Positions 28,780 through 40,322 of a DNA stretch of 64,000 nt are shown piece after piece. The notes beneath the pieces are model-generated. The model was not told the DNA's origin. It saw only the letters and a program-made list of their open reading frames with translations, and did not search any database. Origin of the DNA: Phoenix dactylifera (taxonomy: Eukaryota; Streptophyta; Magnoliopsida; Arecales; Arecaceae); assembly GCF_009389715.1 (NCBI RefSeq), contig NC_052399.1, forward strand, positions 18,789,646 through 18,853,645, written 5' to 3'. Position 1 is the stretch's first letter. Each line of letters opens with the position of its first letter. The translations under genes and the position numbers were made by a program.

Positions 28780-29046
28780 AGCTGGATATGCATCACCTGC
28801 CACATTTTGATGTGGTTGCATGGCCTTTAAGAGACCTACTGGTTGCAATTTTCCTTTTTTGTTAGGGTTTTTTTGTTGAAGCATTGCCTGTAATTTTGCA
28901 GGGTACTGGCTCAGGTTCGATCCAGATTTTGCCAATAATTCCACTAAACTTAGCGGGGTGTGCATCATCTGAACTGCTGATGCTCCTGGTTAGCAGCATA
29001 TGCCGCTTGTCTATGCGGTGACTGGCGAGAAGGTAGGATAGCATGC
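28780..29046 (-). pseudogene. Unidentified coding-like fragment
   Basis: On the minus strand two overlapping frames look more protein-like than the AT-rich surroundings: one gives TPLSLVELLAKSGSNLSQYP then AKLQAMLQQKNPNKKGKLQP, ending in a stop near 28777; an upstream frame gives SYLLASHRIDKRHMLLTR. This suggests a frameshifted piece of a captured or retrocopied gene. I do not recognise the family, and chance composition is possible. Confidence 0.25.
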
Positions 29047-30657
29047 AGCAGGACAGGTATGATAGATATGGGCAATTTATGATCTAGTGAGACCTACATA
29101 ACAAGATTTGATAGTAGCATTTCTCCCATTACCTGGGTTTCATGTTACCTCAACTTTGCATGTGTATATGGTGTCTCCTGACAGTAAGAGAAGATAATGG
29201 ACTGCAAATATGTGGAACTACATAGAAGTTGTATATAGCAAGGTTATTCAACTCAGTTCCTTCAATAACAGCATGGTCTAGCCATTGGAGATCCAACACT
29301 CATCACCTACCCGCCTTCCCCTGCATGTGCTTTTGTCTGGAGAAGTCATTTAGTCAAATGCCACTTCTTGGCTCTAGTCATGCGTAGTTATTATGTCATT
29401 GTGACGTACTATGGGATTAGTATATTGACATTTGTGTACAGGTGGGGATATCCACTATAATTCCAATAACAAGAGAAATCAATTTATGATAGTTTTGTAA
29501 GTCATGGCCTACGCAGCTTCACTTGCACGTGGACTTTGTGTGGAGAAATCCATATCCTGTCTTGGATGACAAGTTGGCAACTTCATTATCTTATAGTCAA
29601 ACTTACTTACTGCACTATTCTCATGTTGATTGTGACATGATAACTGCCATTTTTTCTATGCATTATACATTTGACACTTGGTGAAATAATTAAAGGATGA
29701 TCTGTAGCGTATGTCATGAGGGTAGGGGATGTAGAGATTGACCTCAAGTGATAGTTTGTTTATTTATTTTAGCTGGTGCATAAAGATTGACCTATCAACC
29801 AGAAAATAAAGATTGAGCTCATGACTGCCCATCTTTTTTTCCTTTTTTTTTCTTTTCTTTCCACCTGTATCTCCACAGTGACTTGTTTTTGCCTTGTTAT
29901 TTTTTGTCTCGCTGCACAAATAAGGTTTGTAAATGCCCATTTCATCTATCTTGTTCGAATCCCATTTTCCATTTCCTTGTCCTTATCAGTGCTTTTCAAT
30001 GTCCACTTAATAATACGGTGTTGGTATAATCTTTTATGTCCTATTTTAAAGCGCTTCACATCGTTTCTCCATGTGTTCATACTAAGGCCAGTAATTGTCC
30101 TAGAGTGAGAATTGACAAGGATTTTGTTCGGTTACTGATGGTATCAGTCGTATGTGTCGGATGGCCCTGCAAGAAGATGAAGTTTAACATTCACCCTTAA
30201 AATTTATATCTTTAGAACAAGGCTATTAAATTCACAAATATCATTTTACCTGAAATTTTCTGAATTGCCACAAGCTTCTCACATGTTTAGTGGATTCTGC
30301 TGCTTTATTTATTGGTTGATATAGATGGTATTCTGGAGCTGTCTACTTTAGTTGAGAGGTTTTGATATACTAAAACTTCTGCATCCGGGTAGTAGATATT
30401 ATGCAACAGATTTTTGTTGGTTGTACACTAATTTGGTAGTGTGGTAGGTGTTTCAAATGGAAATGACAGCAGCCGACCCTACTCTTTCCCAAACTTTAAA
30501 AGGATGCCTGCCCAACAGTGTCATTAGGCAGCCTACGGTTGTCTCCTATTTCAGTAAGTCAATTTAATGGGAATAATCAATGTGCCCACCAAATTTATAC
30601 ATCTCTTTCCTTTTGTTTTGCTCTTGGAATCCATATTCTTACAATAGTAGTCTAATA
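29047..30657. other. Intergenic, no recognised gene
   Basis: AT-rich sequence with no domain, splice-supported exon or repeat unit that I can name. Confidence 0.4.
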
Positions 30658-31060
30658 GAATTTTACTTATTGAATAACTGTTCTATTTCCTTGCTTTCTT
30701 CTGTTTGCTTGTCTGTAGCTTCTTTTTTTTCCCTCTTGTGCTTATCTCACAAATGAGGAGGTTTTAGGATCAATAAATGCTACAAGAGTAGAATTTTACT
30801 TATAACTGTTCTGTTTCCTAGCTTTCTTTTCTTCTGTTTGCTTGTCCGCCGCCTTATTTTTTTACCTCTTGTGTTTATTCCACAAATAAGGAGGCTATAT
30901 GATCAATATATGCTACAAGAGTAGAATTTTACTTGCTGATTAACTGTTCTGTTTCCTAGCTTTCTTTTCTTCTGTTTGCTTGTCCGCCGCGTTATTTTTT
31001 TCCTCCTGTGCTTATCTCACAAATGAGGAGGCTTTATGATCAATAAATTCTACAAGAGTA
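30658..31060 (+). repeat. Three tandem copies of a 133-bp unit
   Basis: Copies begin at 30658, 30791 and 30924, each starting GAATTTTACTT and containing CTGTTTGCTTGTC, then CACAAAT(G/A)AGGAGG and GATCAATA. They are more than 80% alike by eye; copies 2 and 3 are the closest pair (both have CTTGTCCGCCGC). The spacing is exactly 133 bases each time, indicating local tandem duplication, probably by unequal exchange. No coding potential. Confidence 0.9.
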
Positions 31061-32241
31061 GATGCCTGACTGTGAGTAAAATATATTGCTTTCAGAAGTG
31101 CGATCGATTGCTCCAATTGCCATCTCTGGAGATGATATAAGGTCATTGACATGTTCCTAGGTGTAAATGGCCATCATTATCTTGGAGCAATCAAAGGAAG
31201 AGGAAAATAAAAGTTCTTTGATTGGAAGGTCCTGCTTAGTGAATTTGCACTACAGTGATCTTTTGCTAGTGTTCTGCTCTAATATTAGTTAGAAAGGGAC
31301 ATCAGTCAACTTTAACAAAGAAAATCTTAAATTAAGATGATGAGAGCAGGTGAGGTCTTCAATGCTATAGTATGTTATTCCAGTTATAACGACTGCTGGC
31401 TTTAGAATCTGAAACATCTCCACCTGCCTCCCCAGTCCCCCTCGTGCCCTGTTCGCATGAGCTGGTCTACTTTGATGACATTGTTTACCCCCTTCCTTTC
31501 TTCTTTCCACTCCCATGAGGATTTCAATTCACAGCAAGGTAGAATCTTTCCTGCCTGATCTTCTGGAAGCCCTTTGCCTCATTTCCCAAATGTTGCTGGT
31601 TTCAGTAGAGCATTGCATGCTCATCAAAATGCTTCTGATTTCTTATAGTCTATCGATACATCCGATGTCTCGCAGGCATGAACTTTATATTTGCTGATTA
31701 TGGATCGTAGACCATGATAGACTAGCAATCTGCTTTAGCAGCATATTTGACGCGTAATTGATTTAGATGTTAAAATTCTTTTTATCCTATAAACAAACAA
31801 AATTTCACATATTCATCGAATGTTTATACAATACCTAAAAAAAACCTAAAACGCCATAAATCAGCTCTCACCCTTATTCCTATTCATTCAACATGAGTGA
31901 TCCTGGAGCTGCCCTGGATGCGCTGCATTTTTCAATTTCCATCACACTTCCTCTCTCCAAAACTTAAAGCCCTCTTAAGTTCCGGTAATTAACCAAAATG
32001 ATGAGTCTGTAAACTTTGGGAAGGATTGGATATGTTCTGGGAGAACAGTATGACTTATTTAAGCATATATTTAGTCCCATATTGGATATTCGATCCTGAG
32101 TACTTATATAGGAATAAGAAATTTAAAAAATATTTTTCGACTAGCCATTCTGGATGAAATTCTGAATTGTTACAAATGAAATCAGAGCGAATACAGTTCA
32201 TGACCCATATGGACTAGACACTGCATCATAGGCTTATTGAG
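31061..32241. other. Intergenic, no recognised gene
   Basis: AT-rich spacer between the tandem repeat and the hAT-like element, with nothing recognisable. Confidence 0.45.
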
Positions 32242-32599
32242 GTTGAGGCTAAGGGTGGCAATCAGGTCGGGTCAGACATAAACAGGTCAGGTCAGATATA
32301 AATCGGGTTAGAAAATCATAAATCTGAACCGAACCTGTTTATTAAAAAAATCAGAAATACAATCTGAACCTGATCTGGTTATTAAATAGGTAACCCTATC
32401 CGACCCATTTAACCTGTTTAATAAACTGCCCGATCCGATCCCACCTACCCGACCCGACTCGATCCGTTTAACAATTGTCCTCCCTAAAATTGACCCGTAG
32501 AAAGAAGAGTCAGTCAAAATAAAAGTCAATTTATTTTCCTTGTTTATGGCCTCCCCTACATTTCTGTCTCTCTTTCTCTCTCTCTCTCTTCATTCAGTT

Positions 32600-32880
32600 G
32601 CAGTCTGCCTCACGTACCGCCCGTCGTCGGAGGAGATGGGAGAGGCGAGATGGGTCCTCTGCTTCACCGATCGGAGAAAAAGAGTATGTTGAAGCTGCAA
32701 CCGGCGGCCGCCGTGGCTCCTCCTTCGCCGCCGGCGGGCTCCGATCGGTTCAGCAACGACGGCATCTGGATCGCAGATCCGGCTCCGAACCCGAAGCCCT
32801 CGCAGAGATCGCGCCTCGGGAACCCAGACGTCATGGCTTCGCAAAAATCACGGACCAAGGGATGATCCGGATCCTTGGAA
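32600..32880 (+). other. GC-rich insert inside the hAT-like element, source unknown
   Basis: High-GC sequence with open frames on both strands; one plus frame reads SDRFSNDGIWIADPAPNPKP. Composition and codon look suggest a captured 5' exon of a host gene. I cannot name the donor, nor say which strand was coding. Confidence 0.35.
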
Positions 32881-32937
32881 GAGATTTAGAGTTAGGGTTT
32901 CATTATTTCATACCTTTTAGTCTTCGAATCTGGTCGT

Positions 32938-33177
32938 AGAGAAGCTCGAAGAGGAGGACGCGGCGCTGCCATGGGACTGTGGGAGCGGCCGGCGGCGACC
33001 TCGTGGGCGACGTACTCGTGGGTGCCGATGAAGGAGCAGGACTGGGTGGCGACCGGCTCGGTGACAAATCGGCGGGAGGGAAAGGAGGGGGTCGGCTTGC
33101 GGGGGCGGAAGAGGCGGTCGGGGAGGCAGGAGGGGTCGGAGGCGGCAGGCTCGAGGGTGGGGGAGGAGGTGGACTAG
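32938..33177 (-). pseudogene. Captured fragment of an AGC (group VIII) protein kinase gene
   Basis: The minus strand reads SCSFIGTHEYVAHEVAAGRS, matching the activation-segment end of plant AGC VIII kinases (WAG/PINOID/D6PK/UNICORN group), usually GTHEYxAPEV. The proline of the APE motif is histidine here. Upstream, RFVTEPVATQ fits the linker before SCSFIGTHEY in this group. After GRSH the GNAVDWW segment is lost; in another frame a LLFEL remnant follows. It is a frameshifted catalytic-domain shard, inverted relative to the adjacent GC-rich insert. It encodes no active kinase but could give rise to antisense RNA against its parent gene. Confidence 0.75.
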
Positions 33178-33543
33178 AGGGAGAGCTGGAGACTCGAAGA
33201 GGGGTCGAAGCGTCGAACTAAAAAAAAAAAAAAAGGGAATCGGTGCCCTAATGACCTGTGGGTTGTGGCCTGTGGGGAGATTATTTTAAACGGGTGACGG
33301 TCCTTGTGGGCTGTGGCTCTTTTCCAACCCAACCCATATATTAAACAGGTTATTAAACGGATTATACAGGTTAAATGGGTCAGATATCTTAAACCTGTAT
33401 CCGACCCAATTAATAAACGGGTTAAACGGGTCAACCTGTTTATGACCCGAACATGTTTAGGCCAAACCCAAACCTGTTTATGGCGGGTCTAACATGGATC
33501 GAATTGGCGGGTCGGATCATATTTTGCTACTCTTAGTTGAGGC

Positions 33544-34199
33544 TGATCACGGACTGATCTTCCTGAAATAAACAAATGCCACCGTGTTCCGTGAACGTTT
33601 TGCAGATAATGACACATTTGGGCGTTACTTATGGAACCCCTCGAAACTTCAGCATCATATAGGGAACGGTACCAGTTTGTAGGAGCCCATGCAGGAAGAA
33701 AAGTCGTAGCAGTCGCTTTCTTAAGCGACACATCATCGATAAAAAAGGTTTAGAGTTGCCATCCACCACCGCAATTTAATTTGTCCATCATTTCCGAATT
33801 CCGAGTTAAGGACAGCGGTTTGCTAGGAAAGCTCTAAAACGGCGGATCCGCTGTTCGGCCGTGGTTAAAAGTTGTGTGTTTTCGGTGGGCCTAGTCACGT
33901 CCTAACGTAGATTGACGGCCTTGATCTTTTCAACCGGTTATTTGCTATTATGGGCCGAGTAACAAAACCCTGGCCCCACCACGTGCTTCTCTCATCGGAA
34001 GCTTCAATCCTGGCGATCGATCACCTTTGACCCTAAAATCTTGTGTGTTGGTCTGTAATCCCTGGAACGTTACACTACTAGGATTGGAGAGCACTCCTTT
34101 TATTTTTTCAGGGCCATCATCCCAAAGCTGGCCTCTTGGAGACCACCAACAATACCAGATAGTAGTCTCTCTCTTAGTTTTGCTTGGAGCCAAGGATCC
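33544..34199. other. Upstream region of the 34.2-kb gene
   Basis: No exon is seen. It holds the likely promoter and leader of the plus-strand gene; I could not place a confident TATA box. Confidence 0.4.
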
Positions 34200-34505
34200 A
34201 TGGGCAACTGCATGGAGACCTGTTCGCCAAGGCTGGAGGAGGGAGAGGTGAAACCAAGAGGAGTAGGAGAAAGTGGTGTTGGCGTTGGAAAGGAGGGTGG
34301 CTTCAAGGTTAAGATCTTGTTGACAAGAGGGGAGCTTGAATGGTTGATGCTTCAGATGGAGAAGGGGGAGAAGACGCTGGAGGACGTGTTGATGGAGATG
34401 GGTAGGGAGAGGAGGGAGGGAGCTGGGAAAGCCCAAGGTTGGAAACCCTCTTTGGAGAGCATAATCGAGGTACCGGAGGTCCAGAGTTTTGATGCGGGCG
34501 AATGA
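34200..34505 (+). CDS. Small plant-specific protein with N-myristoylation-type start (MGNCMETC)
   Basis: Single exon, 101 residues, unknown biochemical role. The start MGNCMETC has Gly2 and Cys4/Cys8, the usual signal for N-myristoylation plus palmitoylation, so a membrane-attached protein is expected. The middle is Gly/Glu-rich, followed by a conserved block FKVKILLTRGELEWLML (residues about 35-51), a Lys/Glu-rich helix, and the C-terminal motif GWKPSLESIIE. These blocks define a small plant family whose members I recall as uncharacterised. The gene at 39261-39680 is a second member with VRVKVVLTKEEAARLL and GWRPVLESIPE. The start is fixed by the MGNC motif. No defects are seen. Confidence 0.85.
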   Translation: MGNCMETCSPRLEEGEVKPRGVGESGVGVGKEGGFKVKILLTRGELEWLMLQMEKGEKTLEDVLMEMGRERREGAGKAQGWKPSLESIIEVPEVQSFDAGE

Positions 34506-35266
34506 GACACCCTCCTCGGCTCTTTTGCAGTCACGTCTTCTTTTTCTCCAGGTCTCGTGCGATCTCCCATTGACTTCCTACTTTGCTTAGTCTAAGTTTG
34601 CAAGTACCAGGGGTTTCTCGTCTTTGAATCTCCATGATTAAAGTCGGAGATGCTAATGTTTTGATTTCATGGTCGGTGAATATGTATAGGTTTTTATAGC
34701 TAGAACATCTTCTGTTTCTTTTCTCTGATACGAGTGAAAAAGAAACTGTGTCTCTTCTATTTCGAGGACTCTGTTTTGGACTCATAACTGCAAATTTTGT
34801 TGCTCTTGTTCATCATTTAACGCCCGAGATGCAAATCCATTTCCATATGGTTTTGGTACAGTAAATATAACCCCTAGCTTGTGTTATGAGATCTCGATTT
34901 GGATTTACAACTAAATTTTTTTTTGTCTACCTGTATATTTTTTCCTCTTTTTTAATCGGTGCACTTACGGCATGGTTTCTACTTTCTTGAGACTATGCTG
35001 TGCTATGTGGATTTACGCATAAATGAATTTGCGTGAAAAAAACATATACATGTCCATAAAGTAGGATAATGCAGATCTTCTTGATAAATACTTCTTGGGG
35101 TGTCAGATCTTTTCTTATCTTTTTAGCTGTTCGGACAATTCCAATCAGATCTGATGACCTCACTAGAAAAAAGGTACTAAAGTGCTCGCAATGAAAATTT
35201 TCAAGCAAGGGACTGAAAGATATCACTATGGTAAAACATCTATATCCAATTTTGTAGGAATTTTAT

Positions 35267-35270
<4 letters not shown>

Positions 35271-35347
<77 letters not shown>
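35271..35347. repeat. (TA)n microsatellite
   Basis: An uninterrupted TA run of about 38 units. Confidence 0.95.
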
Positions 35348-35349
<2 letters not shown>

Positions 35350-38300
35350 TGCTAGTGATTCATTTGCAATGGTTTGATCAACATGCATCTATTATACCAT
35401 ACTCCGCTGTATCTATTCAGCTGCTTGTAAATGTTAAATCTTACCAATGAGAAGCTTTCAGAAGAGTGTTAGGACCTGCTGCTGCTTTCAGAAGCTTTCA
35501 TTAGCATTGTTTCATAATTATTCTAATTTTTTCATGATAGTTGAACAAAAAAAATTTACAGTTCTTCAATGATTTATAACGCTACTACCTTTTTGATGAT
35601 CCGCCCCTCTAATTATCAATATTTTATTTCCAAAATAGCTGGTTATATAGCCAAGCAATTAATGCTTCATAACTTGACATCACTAGTCAAAAGAGTGGAT
35701 TGACTTTTTTGAGAAAAATCAAGGGAGTGGATTATCCAAATGTAAAATGGTAAGTGCAAGAAGACTCCTAATTCCTACATGATTAAAAGTACAAGAATAA
35801 GATGGAAGATTTGAAAATGCCTAATACCATGGACATCAGATGACCTTGTGTACCGTTATAGCTTAAGTGTATAATCTCTTATCCTGGTTGAAGTCAGATG
35901 CAGAGACGCTGCAACGATATACTCTCCTTTTTCTTCCACAAAAGCCTTTTCCATGCAATTCTGAATTTTGCATTGTGACCGTTATCAGCTGTCTTTTGGG
36001 CTTCAGAAAGTTAAAAGGTATTTCGTCTATCTATCAAAAAAAAGAAGAAGGAAAGCTTAGAAAGAGAGATGCATTCAATTGTGGGGTCTGCTCGTTAAAG
36101 TATATCAAACTTCTCACGTGGTAGGTAGAGTGGTGGACCATGAGATGTTGTAATGATTGTCAAAAAAATTTCTTACCGACGCTTTTGCCAGGAGCGGTGA
36201 TTGGACCGCTTGAGCTATACTTTATAGTTAGGGTTTGGGACCTCCCATGTGTCTTCTGTGGGACGGGGTCACGGGATTCTTTCTGATAGCTAGCATCCGA
36301 GAAGATTTAGATCCCCTAGCCTTCTACGTTTAGGTACAGGATTTGGAGCTCGTTCTCTTCTGCATGGTTGTATTAAACTGTTCGTTTCCTTAAACTTTAA
36401 GGCACCCACTCACCGTCACATTTTCCCACCCTGTTGCTGCTCGTGATTCATTCTAATGTGGGGCTCGGGACCAGTGTCGCCATTGATAGAAAATGTGATG
36501 CTGTTTGTCTTCTAAAGCTCCTTGTAACAACCACTTCAAGGTTATTTTAACATCACTCACTTCGTAGACCTCGCTATGCATTGGTGAGCTAAAAAATTGG
36601 GTTATTCCAATTAGGTATGCTTAAACTCAATGTAGTATCATGAGGGACAGGAGTCCAAATATTGTGTGTGTGAGAGAGAGCGTTATCCTTACAACAACCA
36701 CTTTTAGGTTCTAAGAACACAGTTCTATATCCTCTCAATGCCGTGGTGAGCCATAATTTTATTGGAGAGGCATGAAATTGAATTTAATGATTGAAATCAT
36801 AACTATTCTTATGGTTTTGCAATCTTAACAGCATATTGTAAGATAGAGTTCTCTTGGCACAACAGACATGGACTGTTCTTCAATGCCGAGCCTGGCTGGC
36901 TCTTTATAGTTTGGGCCCATTTTCCACCTTTCAAGCACAATTACTCGGTAGTAAGTTTTCATGAACCTCTTCATTTTCTTGATAAATGGGTGATAGGAAG
37001 GCCTCTTTTGCATCCTCAAAACACTTCTTCCTACTTCCCTATGGTTTTTTTATTAGTTTTAGATTTTTATTCAAGTTAGATCTGTTTCCTCTTCCTAGAG
37101 AACAGTATATCATCATCGACTCTAAAGCAGATAATAGAGTGGAAGGGAGGATTTCATTATCCTGCTTTGCCTTTTCTACATGCCTCAATTGATTCATGCA
37201 CACAGTTTTTGTTAAAATCACTAATTGTCCCGAAAGCTTAATGGGAAAACTTGGTATCAAAGCCAGACAATTTCACATTCAAAGTAGGCAGATTACGTTG
37301 TTGAGAGGAAGTAGCATCAGAGTGCGTCATAGGAACATTAATAGCAAAACTTGATGTTTGCACGACTCTGATACTTTGTTAAAATCAACGGGTGATTTTA
37401 ACTGTTTTTATAGCCTATAAGCTGTTCTCGAGTGATATCATTTATCAATAAACTATCAGTCAAATAGAAATATTATGCAAACTTATCTTTCTCAACTTGC
37501 TAAGAAAACAACTTTGTTGGATGTATCTCTTTTGACGTCTTCAATAACATATCCAACAACTTCCAAGTTTTCCAACCATAATTAATAATTGGCAATTACA
37601 AAAAAACATTATTAGAAAACCAAGCGTGTCCTTAATTACACATCACCATGTGTCTAGTGGCGATTCTCATTGCACATGCAATCAACACTTCTGCAAGCCT
37701 TGGTAGATAGGGGAGAGAGATTCCACGCAAGCATATATGCTCAGGTGTTTTCCTTTTCTCCATTATTAACATGAAAACTTTATCCTAAGAGGTCTGCCAT
37801 TTTTCACAAGAAAGTATGGCAAACTACCCTCCCATCATTCTGTTTCCCCACTAGCTAGATCCTACATAGAGATGCTTCAGAATTTTAATCATATTGTCCA
37901 ATCTTCCATTTCAAATTTCTAGAGAAGTATTTGCTCAACCTTCTTCTCTATTAGAACAACTGAGTGGTTTATAACCCCCTCTAATTTCTTAAGAGTAGGA
38001 AGTAGTGAGTCATCTGTGAAATTTCCTCAAGAATGTCAATGATTTAGTTGCACTAAAATAATGAAGCCTCTAGGACCAATTATATAAACATAGACTTGAT
38101 TAATACACACACCCCAAGTCTAGATTAGTTGCGAAAGAGTCCAATCATTTAAAATATTGTTGCTGCACGATTCGTCTTTTTATAAACATATGTCATCTCA
38201 AAAGAAATAAAAGTTGCCTTCAAAAGTTCCTCATTTTATAATACATCCAGCGAAGGTAAGCGTCATTGCTTTATTGGAGGGTTCAAAAGACTCAGAAACA

Positions 38301-39260
38301 CCTACTGCAATAGTTCAAACAAGCGATCTGGGTCGTATATTTCGCGTGGTAGAAGGATTTGGCTGCACAGAACGGAAGGTGCATCCTTCTTTCGCACGAA
38401 AGATGCACCTTCCTTTCCTCACACAAGATCCCAATCGGAAATGGTGTAGTTCCGCCTCGCAGAATTGTTAGCATGTGCCTACCCAACTACGAAGAAGATA
38501 TTCTCTGGCGTGGATCATCAAATTAATTAAACAAATCACTGTAAATCCTCACTGCTCCTCTGACCTTTATTGGTTGCAAGAGTTGCTATGCATGAGATTC
38601 TCCTAACCCACTTGTAAGAGAGAGAGAGAGATGGGTAGCTATGTATGCCTTGCATGGAGCCATTGACTGAGGTCCATAGGGAGTAGATGTGCATCCAGTA
38701 TTGTGGAAGCTAGAGAATGGTAGTTGTTGTTGATTAGCAATTAGATTAACGAGGTGATTTCTTTTTTTATTATTCTAGCAAAAATGGGGAAGGCCTGCCT
38801 TGTTTTATAAGGGGAGATTTTTATGTAAATGATATATCTACCGAAATAAGAAAAGGATTCATCAGATAAAAATTGATAGACTCTCTGCTTCCTGTAACTC
38901 ATTCTCTCTGTAATCCTTTTAATGAAATCTTAGGTGGCTTTTGCCTATCAAAAAAATCTATAATCATTTCCATTACAAGGATCAGAACGAAGCGCAGAAG
39001 ACTATCTTCCAAGGGATTGTTCGTGAAGAATACACTTGCAATGAGATGGGGAGAATCTGTACAGCTCCTCTCATTCGATTTTCTCTCATTTATGTCCCTC
39101 ACATACCCCTGCAATATTGGCTAAATACATGTAATGCTAAGAAATGAAAAGAAATTAAGGAGGAGGGGAAGAAGAACAAGAGAGAAGAGGGAGCTAGAGA
39201 CCAAGAGCCTTGTACATGAGCAAGCACAACTAGCTATATATATGCTGATTCTTATTCTTT
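35348..39260. other. Intergenic, no recognised gene
   Basis: Low-complexity AT-rich sequence. A short hairpin is described separately at 38374-38413, and a (GA)n tract lies near 38619-38630. No frame shows a domain or good splice context. Confidence 0.45.
38374..38413. repeat. Short hairpin-forming inverted repeat
   Basis: The outer arms GGAAGGTGCATC and GATGCACCTTCC pair over 12 bp; inside, TTTCG pairs with CGAAA around a two-base loop, leaving a 4-base bulge. The total stem is about 17 bp. It is too short for a typical plant microRNA precursor and no terminator role is implied. Confidence 0.55.
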
Positions 39261-39680
39261 TCATGCGATCATCTCATCCTCAGGAATGCTCTCAAGCACC
39301 GGTCTCCACCCACCATGGCTTGATCCGAGTGCGACCCCAGTCGTGTGGCGACTCTCGAGCTGGCTCATTAACTGCGTCAGTGTCTTCTCTTCTTCACCTC
39401 GGATGCACATGGATAGTAACCGAGCTGCCTCCTCCTTTGTTAGAACGACCTTTACTCTGACGACTCCCTTCTCTCTCTTCTCTCGCTTCTCCAAGTGATC
39501 ATCTGAGAAAGGTTTCGGAGTGCGATCACTAGCCTTTGTTGTGCGACCCCTGCGCTCAGCTTTCTTGCTCTTTTGAAGCAACTTCATGAGGTCGTAAAAA
39601 CAATAGAGCTTTGGTCTGCTGGCCTCAGAAATCATGGGTTTATTGGCTCCATGAGCCAAGCAAGGTAAGAACTTGCCCAT
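39261..39680 (-). CDS. Small plant-specific protein, same family as the 34.2-kb gene
   Basis: Single exon, 139 residues from the ATG at 39680 (MGKFLPCLAHG); upstream in-frame codons are rejected because they lie in the leader and overlap the TATA region. Order of features: a short N-terminal Cys-containing head, a basic region rich in Lys/Arg (residues about 38-70, KKAERRGRTTKASDR), the family block VRVKVVLTKEEAARLLSM (about 74-91), and the C-terminal motif GGWRPVLESIPE. It lies 5 kb from the 34.2-kb member in opposite orientation. It lacks the MGNC start of its neighbour but keeps Gly2. Biochemical function is not known to me. No break is seen. Confidence 0.82.
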   Translation of the reverse strand: MGKFLPCLAHGANKPMISEASRPKLYCFYDLMKLLQKSKKAERRGRTTKASDRTPKPFSDDHLEKREKREKGVVRVKVVLTKEEAARLLSMCIRGEEEKTLTQLMSQLESRHTTGVALGSSHGGWRPVLESIPEDEMIA

Positions 39681-39752
39681 GGATGGGGAGGGGTGGGAGC
39701 CGAGAGAGAGACAGACGGAGAGATGCGGTGAGTGCCGATATGTTGTGAAATG

Positions 39753-39768
39753 AATATATAAAATATAA
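39753..39768 (-). promoter_or_regulatory. TATA box upstream of the 39.7-kb gene
   Basis: The minus strand contains TATATTTTATATATT about 75-90 bases before the ATG at 39680. The position supports that ATG over the more upstream in-frame codon. Confidence 0.6.
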
Positions 39769-39877
39769 AGAGAGACGCGCAGGAGTTGGTTCAAAGGGCC
39801 CACGGGAGGAAATCTTAATAAATTCCGTCAAAACACGAGGCTTTTGACGGTCAGGATGGATGACCTACTTTAGCAAG

Positions 39878-40322
39878 ATGGCTGGCCCGTTGAGGGGTGG
39901 TCAGAGAGACCACCATGGCAAACTACTTATGGCAGGAGGCCGGTGTACCCCCAGTTTGACTGTCATTGAGACAAAGCTTCGGACAGTGTGGGAGGGCATC
40001 TTCTATACGAGGAGGATATTTGATGCTGATAGGATATACCTTGAGAGGGATTACTCCACGGTGATCAATTGGATTTGGGGTATGGATCGATTTGGAGACG
40101 CACCTACTGATTTGGAAGATTAACAGATTGGTTAGGACGATGTGTTCCTTTCAGGTAGCACATGTGTATCGGAAGGTTAACAGAGCTGCAGACTGGGTTA
40201 CCTTCTATGTTGCTCGGCACTTCGAAGCGATTCTTTGGACTAGTGCTACTAAGATTTCATTTTCTTTGTATCATCTTATTTCTTCTGACTCGGCAGATTG
40301 TACCCACGTAAGCGCTATATGA
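39878..40322 (+). pseudogene. RNase H-like domain of a LINE-type retroelement, frameshifted
   Basis: The translation GGQRDHHGKLLMAGGR, PSLTVIETKLRTVWEGI and STVINWIWGMDRFGD matches the RVT_3 RNase H domain of plant non-LTR retroelements (usual start GGIIRDHHG; an Asp/Glu pattern with LTVIEAELxA and LEGDSxTV). The frame breaks near 40100 and resumes as INRLVRTMCSFQVAHVYRKV to the end. There is also E-to-K or E-to-R decay at acidic positions (IETKL, LERDY), so it is inactive. It sits immediately upstream of the 39.7-kb gene's promoter. Confidence 0.85.

Larger units (their letters stand above)
32250..33535. mobile_element. Non-autonomous hAT-like element carrying host gene fragments (Pack-type)
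   Basis: The element starts TAAGGGTGGCAATC and ends GCTACTCTTA; the reversed right end reads TAAGAGTAGCAA, so the ends are imperfect inverted repeats. An identical 8-bp GTTGAGGC lies on both sides (32242-32249, 33536-33543), the target duplication length of the hAT superfamily. Subterminal regions are full of GGGTCGG / CCGACCC and AACCTGTTTA motifs in both orientations, as expected for transposase-binding repeats. No transposase is present. The GC-rich centre (32600-33180) is unlike the AT-rich ends and includes a piece of a plant AGC kinase gene. Confidence 0.82.

Noticed and set aside
33948..34436. 162-codon minus-strand frame
   Set aside because: It is antisense to the MGNC gene, whose motif-bearing plus-strand frame is clearly the real one.
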